Below, in pieces: positions 54,167 to 64,000 of a DNA stretch of 64,000 nt. The DNA comes from Caecitellus pseudoparvulus (Eukaryota; Bigyra: Bicosoecida): the NCBI GenBank assembly GCA_965644315.1, contig CBFFRQ010000064.1:1-64000 (forward strand), read 5' to 3'. A program made the position numbers and the translations under genes. Position 1 is the first letter of the stretch. Each line of letters begins with the position of its first letter. The notes beneath the pieces were generated by a model. It searched no databases and was not told where the DNA came from. It saw only the letters and a list, made by a program, of their open reading frames with translations.

Positions 54167-54675
54167 GCGGAATTTGAACCTGGCACTGTGCCACGTCCAA
54201 TCCGCACCTTGTGCAAGCGATTGCGGGGGACTGTGCCCCAAAGACTGGATTGAAGCAGGAATCTATCTTGCTTTATTGCTTCTGGTGCCTTTGTCCCTCC
54301 CCCACAGGTCGCCTGTATCGGAGAATTCTGCTCCTCCGCGGCTATTGACTTCGTCACTCCTCAGTCCGACACCCCCCCTCCGAATTGAAAGCGTTTCGCG
54401 CATACGGGTCTAAAACAAGCACCAACACATTCGAAGGGCAACTGTTTCAATGACTTGACCCCAGAAAGGCAGCACCAGGGCCGCTCTGGGCCTTGGGGAG
54501 CTTGGCATGCTGAAGCTAGCTCCGCTGCTGCAGAGCGCCTCTCACGCGCTGCTAGTTTGACGCCTGTGCACGCACCTCTGCGAGCGAGATCGCATCCCCA
54601 CCAGTGTCTGCTCTCCAAGACGTGCTTTTGAAGCAGCAACTTTCGCCCCGTATCAGCTGCGCATGCCGTTCCAGC
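54167..54675. promoter_or_regulatory. Divergent intergenic region, PIG-S-like / RING-H2 gene
   Basis: 509 bp between divergent starts, relatively AT-rich around 54250-54440. A tRNA B-box-like match (54172-54183, minus) was examined and rejected. No other feature recognised. Confidence 0.45.
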
Positions 54676-56177
54676 ATGGGGCTTGGTCCGTCCAGAAGCC
54701 GCACGGTGCAACCCATGCAAGCCGGCGGCGCCGGCACAGCCGGCAAGGACCGCTGGAGCCATGCTTGGATTTGCTCAGGCAAGGCGAAACCCCGACAGCC
54801 TGGAGGCAGGCCTTCGGAGACATACCAGCGCCCAGACCCGGCGGCAGTGGCTGCCCTCTTTGCCCCTCCGCAGTTGCCAGCGCTGGCATCAACTACGCCA
54901 CACGCAGATGTGCAACGGCACGCAATCTCGAGGGCAGAGGGAGCTTGTGGCACGCCCCTGCAGCTAGACGTCAGAGAACAACCTTACGCTCATTCTCCAC
55001 CCGCTCTGCCGGCTGCCTCTCCAGGGCAAGGCGAGGATGTGCCGTGGAAAGGCGCTCTGTCGGCGCGCAGCCCAAGCCCGTCAAGGCGCCACTCCCGTCG
55101 CCGCAGCAGCACCTCCACAGTCACGTCAGCAGCGAGCTCACCCGCTCGAGGAGGGGGAGTATCGCAGGAAGACTGGGCCCAGCTGGGCATGTCAGACGCG
55201 GCCATTGCAGCGTTGCAGGCAAGGCAGACACTCAGCTCTGCTCGCAAGTCACACTCACAACGCAGAAGGCGTGTTGCGCCACAAGCGCCCAACCAGGCAC
55301 CAGAGGGCCAAGACACGCCTTTGCCTGAGGTTGTGGACCACATCTCTGCCCAGCGCCGCCGCCACGCCAAGGCTTGGTACCGCACGCTTCGGGACTCGAC
55401 TTCCGTGGCGCAGTCAGTGGAAGGCGGCGTGCAAAGCTCCCCGGCCGTCTCGCCGTCACCGGGCGCACGCAGATACAAGGCCCAGCAGCGCAGCCACCGA
55501 CGAAGGCCCCGCAAGGCGCACCAGCTGCATGACACTCTTGCACACGAAGACGGCCTTGACTCGCCGGCTCTTGGCGAAGGGAGTGAGGGGGCTGAAGACG
55601 ACTTCTTCTTGGCGCCCGCTCTGCGCAGTGAAGATGCGCTGGTGCCTGCACTGCCGAGAGAGCGGCGTCGCAGTGTCAAGGCGGCCAGCAGTCCCTCCAC
55701 CGTCTCTGCAGACTCAGCATCGGCAGGAGACCCCGCCACGCCGTCCGCTGCTGCGACCTGTGCCGCGGCAGCAGCTCGGGAGCGCGGCGAGGCCTGCATG
55801 GTGTGTCTCTCCGACCTCGCCACGCGATGTAAGTGCTCGTGATCTGCACAGACAGTGCCCGCATGCGTTGCGGCTGGCGCTGCACTGCCCTGCCCATTGC
55901 CCTTTTCGCAGGTGAGGCGTGCCGCTCGGAGCGGCGCCGCGACTGCCCCCTGTCCAGGGGAACGTGCGGTCACGCCTTCCACACACACTGCATCATGCAG
56001 TGGCTTGCTACGTGTGTTGCGCAGCGGGGGCCAGAGTTGTGTCCCATCTGTGCCCAAGCATGGCAGTTCTCCGCTGACGAGGCCCGTGCCACGACCTCCA
56101 GACGAGTGTCTGCTTGGGCACGCCCGGTCCCTGCAGTTCCTGCTGAAGAAGGCAACAGTGTCGAGGACCCAAAATAA
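54676..56177 (+). CDS. RING-H2 protein with APC11-like finger and long disordered N-terminus
   Basis: Two exons, 54676-55828 and 55912-56177, join to 472 aa. The intron (GTAAGT donor) splits the RING codon for codon: exon 1 ends EACMVCLSDLATR and exon 2 continues with C-E-A-C, DCPLSRGTCGHAFHTHCIMQ and ELCPICAQAW. The D-C-P-L-x-x-G-x-C-x-H-x-F-H-x-H-C-I-x-x-W spacing is that of APC11, the catalytic RING of the anaphase-promoting complex. APC11 is about 85 aa; here 380 Ser/Arg/Pro-rich residues come first, with SR-like and poly-Arg stretches. It may be an APC11-related E3 ligase of other function. Earlier frame (54604) uses GTG, so the ATG at 54676 was chosen. Confidence 0.78.
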
Positions 56178-56321
56178 TTTGAATTGACCTTTACTACCTC
56201 ATCGTGTCCATCAATGCATGGTCTGGTGCAGCAGCACTAGGCATCTCAGGCCGTGTCAACTTGTGCTCCACTGGCAGGGTGAGCCACAAGCGGCTTCCCG
56301 GCCTCCCTCGCCCTGCACAGG

Positions 56322-57130
56322 ATGGCTTCGGCAGGCAAGACCCGGCGAAGCCCCCCTTCATCTGACATTCTCATAGTTGGCGCGTCGGGTGCTGGAAAAT
56401 CGCTCCTGGTGCTTCGCATGAAACGTGCGCAGGGTTTAGTTGCGAATCGAAACGCAACCGAAACGCAAGAATTGCCACCACCCCTCCTACAGATGAAGCC
56501 CAGGGCAAGAGTGCGGAGGAGTTCACGGCCGATGTTCTCCAGCCAACGGTTCGTGTCGCGGACTTTGGACTGCTTTCAGGCTGAAGTGTACCCTGTGGCC
56601 GCATGCTTGCGCACATCGCGTCAAACGCAGACTGGCGTTGAATTGACATCCATTGCTCTGGGCTCGGCCACCGCCTCTGTGCGCGAGGTCGGTGGAGCCA
56701 TGGAAAGCTTGTGGGGTGGATACCTGGAGGGTGCAGCCCGTGTCATCGTGAGCCCCGCCATGGCACCGCTTCTGCCTCCCAATTCCTCACGCAGCTGACC
56801 CTCTTGCAGGTTGTTGTGGACGCGGCGGTGCCAGCAGTGGCAGGCGTGGGCTTGGGACAAGCGCTCGGCGTCATCACACACACTTCCATCGTGGAGCGGG
56901 GCGTGCCAGTGCTGTTCGTGCTGAACAAGGCCGACCAGCTAGACTGCATGTCACAGAAGACGGCACAGGCGCTGCTGCATTGGGCAGAGCTTACAAGTGG
57001 GGAGACCCTGGCGTCCCCCGTCACGCCGCACTTGGAAATGGTGCAGACCAGTGCCTTGGATGGGCAGGGGTTGCAGGCACTGCTGCGCTGGGCGAGGGGT
57101 GGGAGCGCCGTGGACCCGCCGCCTGCGTAG
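56322..57130 (+). CDS. ARL16: ARL16-like small GTPase
   Basis: Four exons, 56322-56424, 56493-56548, 56631-56747 and 56810-57130, join to 198 aa, matching the family's length. The P-loop GASGAGKS lies at about 20-27 after a hydrophobic strand (DILIVG). QPTTGVELTSI matches the switch-1 TVGTNLTDI region, and VREVGGAMESLWGGYLEGA matches the distinctive ARL16 REhGG.M...W..Y segment, where the usual switch-2 Q is absent. FVLNKADQLD is the guanine-specificity NKxD motif. There is no N-terminal Gly for myristoylation. ARL16 acts in Golgi-to-cilium traffic of IFT140/INPP5E in animals, consistent with a ciliated organism. The second donor (GTTCGT) is weak, so that exon edge is less certain. Confidence 0.82.
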
Positions 57131-57429
57131 GAGCCCAGTCTTGCTTGATCCACCCCCCCATTTTTCTCTGGCGAGCAGAGGCACGTGTCACTTGCGTTGC
57201 ACCCGCCATTCCCCCCCTCTGCGCACTTTCCTCGTGGTCGGATGCGCCAGAGAGTATCAAGCTGTGTATTGGGGCTTGACACAACCAACGCTGCACTCCA
57301 TCTCGCAAGGCACGATCAGAGCCGGCCGCCTCGCATTCACGTTTCCACGAAGCTACAGGACTGATCAGACTGCACAAGCACTAGAGGGCGCCTCTCCTTG
57401 AATTTGCTCATCCCTCGCCGTGGGCACGC
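57131..57429. other. Spacer between ARL16-like and RluA-family genes
   Basis: 299 bp between two plus-strand genes. No gene or motif recognised. Confidence 0.45.
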
Positions 57430-59934
57430 ATGCAGCGAGCTGCCTTTGCTGTGGCAGCTTTCATTTTCCGCGCCCACACGCATCGGCACGTGCCTTGCCT
57501 CTCCACTCTTGCAAGCATGTCTTCCCCCCCTCCAGCACAAGCTGCTGATGTCACCACCGTCTCACTCGCAAAGAAGCGCCGAGTGGACGATGGACAGGGC
57601 GCAGCAGCCGCCGCCCCTGGCGCTGGCGCTGGGCAGCCTGCCAAGCCGTTGTCCAAGAAGCAGCGCCGGGCAGCACGGCGGGCAGCCCGCTTGGCAGAAG
57701 CTGCCTCTGCCGCTGGCATAGCTGCCGACAGCACCCTGGGGGGCAACCTCGTCGTGAAACGGGTGTCCAACATCAAGCGCGCGCGGCGGCAGTACGTGGG
57801 GCAGCATGAGACGGCGTATTACCAGGACACAGCAGGCCTGCGGCGAGTGCACGCGTACACGACTGTGCTGCGCACGTTCTGCAAGGAGCGGTGGGCGGGG
57901 CAGGACATGCTGGACATCTTCCAGGACGAGTTCCACGCCTCCTCGGCGCAGTTCTACGCCGATGCCCTGGCTGTCGGCGCGGCGGGGCTGGGCGGCATCC
58001 CCGGTCAGAAGGGCACTGTGATGAAGAACGGCGACTACATGGCCAACCGAGTGGTGCGCCTGGAGCCACCCGTGCCCAACATCCCCCTGAAAATCGTCGC
58101 CTTTGCACAAGTCGTGCCAGGGGACCACCAAGTGGCGCCTGCAAGCGCATCCGCTTCGCAGCCTGGCCAGGACCAAGGCCAGCTCTTGGCCGATGCTCTG
58201 AAGTACCCTGCCGCACCTCGTGCTGAGCGCAGTAAGATCGACGCCTTCGGCACACACCTGCAGGCTGTGGAGCCGGGGCAGGAGCTGAAGGCGTCCATCG
58301 TGGCAGCTGCCGCGGCCTCCGCCGCCACAGGGTGTCTGGACAGCACCAGTCCACACACAGTGCAGGGCGTGGCACCAGCCCCACGGCGCACCATCACCCA
58401 GGACACGCCAGTGGGCGAGCATCCGTGGGATGTCATCGTCGTGAACAAGCCACCCGGCGTGTCTGTGCACTTTGGCGGCGCGTACAAGTACAACACCGTG
58501 GCCATGCTGCTGGCCCACACGCTGCAGCTGCCCGTGACCGGCATGCACTCAGCACACAGGCTGGACCGCCCCACGTCAGGGTGCCTGCTCATGGCACGGG
58601 ACTCGCCTGGTGGCCGAGGCATGACGCGCATGATCGAGAATGGCCTCCTAACAAAGTACTACGTGGCCAAGGTGAGGGGGGTGTTCCCGGCCCCCGGGGG
58701 TAGTTCTGATCCCCCCCCCTCCGCCCCTGCCTGGCTGGCCCCCCATGTCAAGACAGCCTGGGTGCACCCCAGCACAAGGGACGTGCCGGGGGACAAGCCC
58801 CACCTGCCGGACGAAGTGCGGGCTGCCGCGTCGGCTCGCCAACCCGACCGCTTCACGTGCTTAGGAGAGGTGTACCAAGCGGCGTGCGAGGCAGTGAGTG
58901 CTCCCGTGGCGGCTGCGTCTGCGCCGCCGCAGTGGCTGTCTGTAGTGGCCCCCATCGCCCGCACGACGGCCAAGTTCGGGAACATGTGCGTGGGGGGCGG
59001 CGGCAAGTTCGCCCAGAGCCGCTTCGTGCGCCTGGCAGTCATCGGCCCAGACGGCCAGCACCTGCCCCCTGATGCGACGCCGCCAGCCCACCAGCAGGAC
59101 GAGTGCATGTCGCTGGTGCTGTGCCAGCCCATGACGGGGCGCACGCACCAGCTCCGCGTGCACCTACAGGCGTTAGGCTTTCCCATTTGGAACGACCCCG
59201 TGTACTGCGTCCCGGCGACAGCCATGACGGGGCCTGAGCAGCAGGTGGCTGCGTCGGCTGCCACCCTGCACGGCACCACGGCAGATGGTGAAGCCATGGA
59301 CCGCAGCATCAGCCCCGACATTGCTGCCCTGTGCGCTGCGTTCGACTGGCGCCGTCGCAATGAGCTGTACCAGGAACCCGCCTTTGTCGCTGCTGGCCTG
59401 CCCTGTGCCCCCGTCCGCCGCAATGCGCCCTTCCCCTTCCCCCCTGCTATGCTGGCGGCTGCTCGGCAGCGCAGGGCAGACGCCCTCGCACGTGGGCGCA
59501 TCAGCACCAAGGTGCAGGTGGCGGCGTGGAAGGCAGGCAACACGACAGCAGGGGAGGGTGGTGCCCTGGACGACGAGGCGTTCCTGGCGCCCGTGGAGCA
59601 CATTGCCCTCCTGCGCTTTTGGCATCGGGCGCCCTCTGTCGCCGCCTTCAACGCAGTGCTGCGCTCTGTGCTGGCACCAGGCGTGGACGTGCCTGTCACA
59701 GACGACGAGGACCACGATACGCAGGCGCTGCTGGCAGCTCCGCTGGTGGAGGAGTGGTGGACCAAGGTGCCCAGCCACCTCGTCGCCCAAGGCGATGACG
59801 TGGACTTCTCCCCCGCCCAGCTGCACTGCGGCGGCATCTGGCTGCACTCGTGGAGGTACGAGGGCCCGTCGTGGCACTTTTCTGCTTCCCTGCCGCCGTG
59901 GGGCCAGCCAGGCGGCACCCAGCCTGCTTCCTAG
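57430..59934 (+). CDS. RluA-family pseudouridine synthase (RPUSD2/RIB2-like)
   Basis: A single exon of 834 aa. It converts uridine to pseudouridine in tRNA or mRNA; RPUSD2 and yeast PUS8/9 belong to this branch. The catalytic Asp379 is in HRLDRPTSG; VNKPPGVSVHFGGAY precedes it, and the second conserved block GRTHQLRVHLQALGFPIWND follows. About 150 residues, Pro/Ala-rich, separate the two blocks. The N-terminus MQRAAFAVAAFIFRAHTHRH could be a mitochondrial leader; a second ATG at residue 30 (MSSPPPAQ) would give a nuclear/cytosolic form, followed by a basic KKQRRAARRAARL stretch. After the catalytic domain some 200 residues remain, including WHRAPSVAAF, without a recognised domain. A very strong third-position G/C bias is evident. 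Confidence 0.88.
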   Translation: MQRAAFAVAAFIFRAHTHRHVPCLSTLASMSSPPPAQAADVTTVSLAKKRRVDDGQGAAAAAPGAGAGQPAKPLSKKQRRAARRAARLAEAASAAGIAADSTLGGNLVVKRVSNIKRARRQYVGQHETAYYQDTAGLRRVHAYTTVLRTFCKERWAGQDMLDIFQDEFHASSAQFYADALAVGAAGLGGIPGQKGTVMKNGDYMANRVVRLEPPVPNIPLKIVAFAQVVPGDHQVAPASASASQPGQDQGQLLADALKYPAAPRAERSKIDAFGTHLQAVEPGQELKASIVAAAAASAATGCLDSTSPHTVQGVAPAPRRTITQDTPVGEHPWDVIVVNKPPGVSVHFGGAYKYNTVAMLLAHTLQLPVTGMHSAHRLDRPTSGCLLMARDSPGGRGMTRMIENGLLTKYYVAKVRGVFPAPGGSSDPPPSAPAWLAPHVKTAWVHPSTRDVPGDKPHLPDEVRAAASARQPDRFTCLGEVYQAACEAVSAPVAAASAPPQWLSVVAPIARTTAKFGNMCVGGGGKFAQSRFVRLAVIGPDGQHLPPDATPPAHQQDECMSLVLCQPMTGRTHQLRVHLQALGFPIWNDPVYCVPATAMTGPEQQVAASAATLHGTTADGEAMDRSISPDIAALCAAFDWRRRNELYQEPAFVAAGLPCAPVRRNAPFPFPPAMLAAARQRRADALARGRISTKVQVAAWKAGNTTAGEGGALDDEAFLAPVEHIALLRFWHRAPSVAAFNAVLRSVLAPGVDVPVTDDEDHDTQALLAAPLVEEWWTKVPSHLVAQGDDVDFSPAQLHCGGIWLHSWRYEGPSWHFSASLPPWGQPGGTQPAS

Positions 59935-59995
59935 TGCGTTGCAATGCATTCAACTGCCCCGGCACGCAATGGCTGTTCTGCACCTTCCCCCCTCT

Positions 59996-62269
59996 TCAAG
60001 CACTCCACAGCTCGCTGACATAGCGACCGGCCTTGTGCAGGCCGTCGAACCAGGCTTGCACCTGGTCAGGCGGCATGTCGCCGTGCGCCATGGCAACCTT
60101 CTTCACCGCGCCGGCGACGTCAGTGCCCATGTTGGTGGCGCCACACACGTACACGTGGGCGCCCTGAGAGAGCAGCTCCCACACCTGCGCGCCGTGCTCT
60201 GCAATGCGGTGCTGCACGTACACCTTGTGCTCCTGCTGCCGGCTGAAAGCCGTGTACAGCGCCGTCAGCGTGCCGTCTGCCAGCCACCCCTGCAGTTCCT
60301 CCTTGTAGATGAAGTCCTCCTCCTCCCGCCGGCAGCCGAAGAAGAGCAGAGTGGGGCCCACCTCCTCCCCAGCACTGCGCTGGGCGGCGCGCTCCTGCAA
60401 GAAGGCACGCATGGGCGCCAGGCCGGTCCCAGGCCCCACGAGGATGACGGGCGTGGCGGGGGACGGCGGCAAGTTGAAGGTGGAGGGGCGCACGACCACC
60501 CGCAAGCCCTCCAGAGGCACGCCCAAGTAGCGCTTGCGGGACAGCTGCATGGCAGGCAGGGCCGCCTCCTCCTCGCTGCCTTGCCCAGAGCAGGCGATGA
60601 AGGCTGAGGCGACGCCAGTCAGGCGGCGGGGGTGGGCCGCCACGCCCGCCTTGCTGGGCTTGGGCCTGTCAATAACGGAGACAGCGATGTCCACCTGCGT
60701 CGGCTGCACGAGGGCGGAGCTGGCGATGGTGTACAGGCGCGGCTGCAGGCGGGGCACGAGCTCCAAGAAGGCACCCAGGGGGGGCTTGATGGAGGGGAAC
60801 TCCTGCAGCAGCTCCACCACTGACATCTGTGGCTTGGAGATGGTCTCTGCGTACTCCTCCTTGGCGGCGCGGGACACGAGGTGCGCCAGGCGGGAGCGCT
60901 CCGCGTCCCGCGTCGCGAAGTGGGCCATGGCAGCCACGAGGGACTTGCTCAGGGGGCCGTGCAGGTCGCAGTAGTGCCCCAGGGCGTGTGCCACAGTGCA
61001 GGGCATGGGGAAGAGGGGGGGTGTCCCGGCCTTGGCAGGCTTCAGGTCGATCCACTGCTGCGCGTGCCAGTCGCACCAGTTCGCCAGCTCCAGCACGCTG
61101 GACGTGGAGTTCACGGGCAGCACGCCCAAGTTGTCGGCGGTGCCGTAGGTGAGGGTGGTGCCAGACAGGTCCAAGGACACGTGCACTGTGCCATCGCCCT
61201 GCCCTGGCGCCTGCCGCAGCTGCCGATTCGCCACAACGGGCACTTGCTTGGCCTCGAAGAACGGCCGGCTGGACTTGTCCACAGCGCGCAGCTCGGCAGG
61301 CGTCAGAGCATGCGGCACCACGTGGTCGTCTGCCCCCTCAGGCCGCTCGTCGCCCAGGCTCACCAACTCGAACTTGAGCTCCGGCATGGCGGGCAGGCCG
61401 TCTTTGTCCGCCTCGCCGCCGGCACTGGCGGCGCCTGCAGCAGCTTGCAGGGCAGCCCACAAGTCAGCCTTCCACTCCTCCCAGTCGTCGTCCAGGGAGC
61501 CGTCGTCGTCCCCCTCGCCATGCTGGTACACACGGGTGCCGCCGAGGGCCTCCAGGCGGCTGTCCACGATCTTGCCCATCGCGTTGTAGTGCTCGTACTG
61601 CCGGTTGCCCAGGCCAAACACCGTGAAGGAGTACCCCTTCGCAGGCGCCTCGGCCTCCTTGCCTGCGGTGCCGTCTGTCAGCCACTTGGTGAATTCCACG
61701 GCGTTGTCGGTGGGGTCTCCCTCGCCGTACGTGGCCATGAGGTACACGCCCATGCCGCCTGCCGTGAGCATGTCAGGGGTGAAGTGCTCCAGGTCAATGC
61801 AGGACGCAGAGAAGCCGTGGGCACGGGCCTCTCCCTCCAGCTGCTTGGCGAAGCCTTCAGCTGTCCCAGTCTGGCTGCCGTACAGCAGCTGCAGCGGCTT
61901 CTGCGAGGCGTGCAGGGCTCCGCTGGTGCCACACGTGTATGCCTCGCACACACTTGCGCATCACCAGCGCGTCAGGCGTCACGCACCAGGTCTGCATCGT
62001 CACCAGCTGCTGCACCACTTCCACTTGCAGCTGCAGCGCCGTCCCTGTCTCGAACGAGAGCGTGTCCGACGGCGGTGAAGTGCGTGACGTGTGGGCGTGC
62101 GGAATATGCTGCACTGCACTCACGCTCCAGCAACGACTGGCGGAGGCACACGGGACTTGCCACCCGGTGCGCTGGGCTTGGCAAAGAAGAGGAAGTAAGC
62201 GGCGACCAGGGCCGCGAGGACGACGAGGCCTGCCACTGGCAGAGGCACAGGGGTGTCCAGCACCTCCAT
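59996..62269 (-). CDS. POR: NADPH-cytochrome P450 reductase
   Basis: Three exons, 62269-62124, 62044-61987 and 61900-59996, join to 702 aa, normal length. An N-terminal helix (PLPVAGLVVLAALVAAYFLF) anchors it in the ER; a low-complexity AADGAAAASGSGAAAGDDAD linker encoded by the small second exon follows. FMN domain: YGSQTGTAEGFAKQL, ATYGEGDPTDNA and FGLGNRQYEHYN. FAD domain: LQPRLYTIASS and a GVASAFI segment. NADPH domain: GPGTGLAPMRAFLQER, FFGCRREEEDFIYKEEL, YVCGATNMG and a C-terminal VSELWSA with the flavin-stacking Trp. It passes electrons from NADPH via FAD and FMN to P450s, haem oxygenase and squalene epoxidase, implying P450s elsewhere. Divergent from PRMT1 across 289 bp. Confidence 0.97.
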
Positions 62270-62558
62270 GGCTGGTCAGGCGTTCGGTAGTGGATGCCGG
62301 GCAGCGCAGCCAGGCACCTGTGCGAAAACCACGTGAGGGTGCACGTGAACAGGGCGCTTGAGAATGTGCAGAGTGCGAGGGAGTGCCACGCTGTGCCCTG
62401 GCCCCTCTCGACGTCGACAGGGGATCTTTGCGCCAATCCAACACTTGACGTGCCAGCCCACAAATGACCCACTCTGCTTCCCTGCCCTTCAGTCTCTGCT
62501 GCCCCCGGCACCAGCTTGCTCTGTGTCTTCTCCGCAGCGCACTTGCTTTCTTGCCGCC
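62270..62558. promoter_or_regulatory. Divergent promoter region, POR / PRMT1
   Basis: 289 bp between two divergent, strongly codon-biased genes; a compact bidirectional promoter is likely. No element recognised. Confidence 0.45.
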
Positions 62559-63768
<1,210 letters not shown>

Positions 63769-64000
63769 GTGCAACTGCCTGACCCCTCGCAGCTCGCCGA
63801 GCGCCAGGATTGACTTCGCAAGCACTGTCGCTTGGCGAGCGGCGAGGGCTCCCCCCCCCATGCTCTGAGCCTGCCGCAAGTGCAGCCACCGAAGACTTCC
63901 AATTCACACTGCAGCGCATGCTCACCTCGCCTTGCATGAATCTCGCCCCCGTTCCATGGTGCAGCGCTGGTGCACGCGTGCACGGAGCTCAGCCAGTCCC
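63769..64000. other. Window end, 3' flank of PRMT1
   Basis: 232 bp with a C8 run near 63850. No gene is recognised before the edge. Confidence 0.45.

Noticed and set aside
52873-54177. 434-aa plus-strand frame
   Set aside because: Antisense to the two-TM protein, which has signal-anchor and C-terminal helices in its own frame.
54172-54183. tRNA B-box-like GGTTCAAATTCC (minus strand)
   Set aside because: The flanking bases do not form a T-stem, there is no A box at the right distance and no acceptor stem.
60881-62290. 469-aa plus-strand frame
   Set aside because: Antisense to P450 reductase.

Overview
The window is a compact, GC-rich nuclear segment from a microbial eukaryote. Protein-coding genes are split by short spliceosomal introns (mostly about 60-160 bp, GT..AG, donors often GTGCGT or GTGAGT, acceptors often GCGCAG or GCACAG). 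The gene set is eukaryotic: PP1, PRMT1, HSF, NUBP1, RAD51D-like, PEX12-like, P450 reductase and ARL16-like. Stops are standard. At least two genes look ciliary (a CFAP184/CCDC96-like coiled coil and an ASH-type protein), so the organism probably builds a flagellum. An archaeal/fungal-type aspartate-semialdehyde dehydrogenase implies synthesis of aspartate-family amino acids. I cannot name the lineage; a free-living flagellate or alga is most likely.

Layout. 1-17.1 kb holds two giant, apparently intronless minus-strand genes: an RNF213/mysterin-like AAA+ protein running off the left edge, and a 2,849-residue surface protein (14 RCC1 motifs, IPT/TIG repeats, Cys-rich stalk, about 8 TM helices). 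Both use A/T-ending codons more than the genes to the right. 17.8-21.4 kb: a CAMK-like kinase and tyrosine aminotransferase, both minus. 21.9-28.4 kb, plus: a TENT4/TRF4-like nucleotidyltransferase, a small unknown protein and PP1. 28.4-29.6 kb, minus: a PEX12-like protein that has lost its RING cysteines. 29.8-36.2 kb: the two ciliary genes, tail to tail. 36.8-41.8 kb, plus: HSF, a TMEM184-like membrane protein and an ankyrin protein. 41.7-45.2 kb: a RAD51D-like gene (minus), divergent from NUBP1. 45.4-50.7 kb, plus: an unknown protein, a secreted sulfatase and ASADH. 50.7-56.2 kb: an unknown Ala/Pro-rich protein, a SpoU methyltransferase, a PIG-S-like protein and an APC11-like RING-H2 protein. 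56.3-63.8 kb: ARL16, an RPUSD2-like pseudouridine synthase, P450 reductase (minus) and PRMT1.

Gene density is extreme. Convergent pairs are 15-61 bp apart or overlap (9 bp and 131 bp), and divergent pairs share 200-560 bp promoter regions. Apart from the ciliary pair, neighbours are functionally unrelated housekeeping genes; there is no operon-like pathway cluster. No tRNA, rRNA, CRISPR array or transposon was recognised. Exon joins were worked out by hand from reading frame, splice consensus and family similarity; each multi-exon model gives an intact frame, but none has transcript support.
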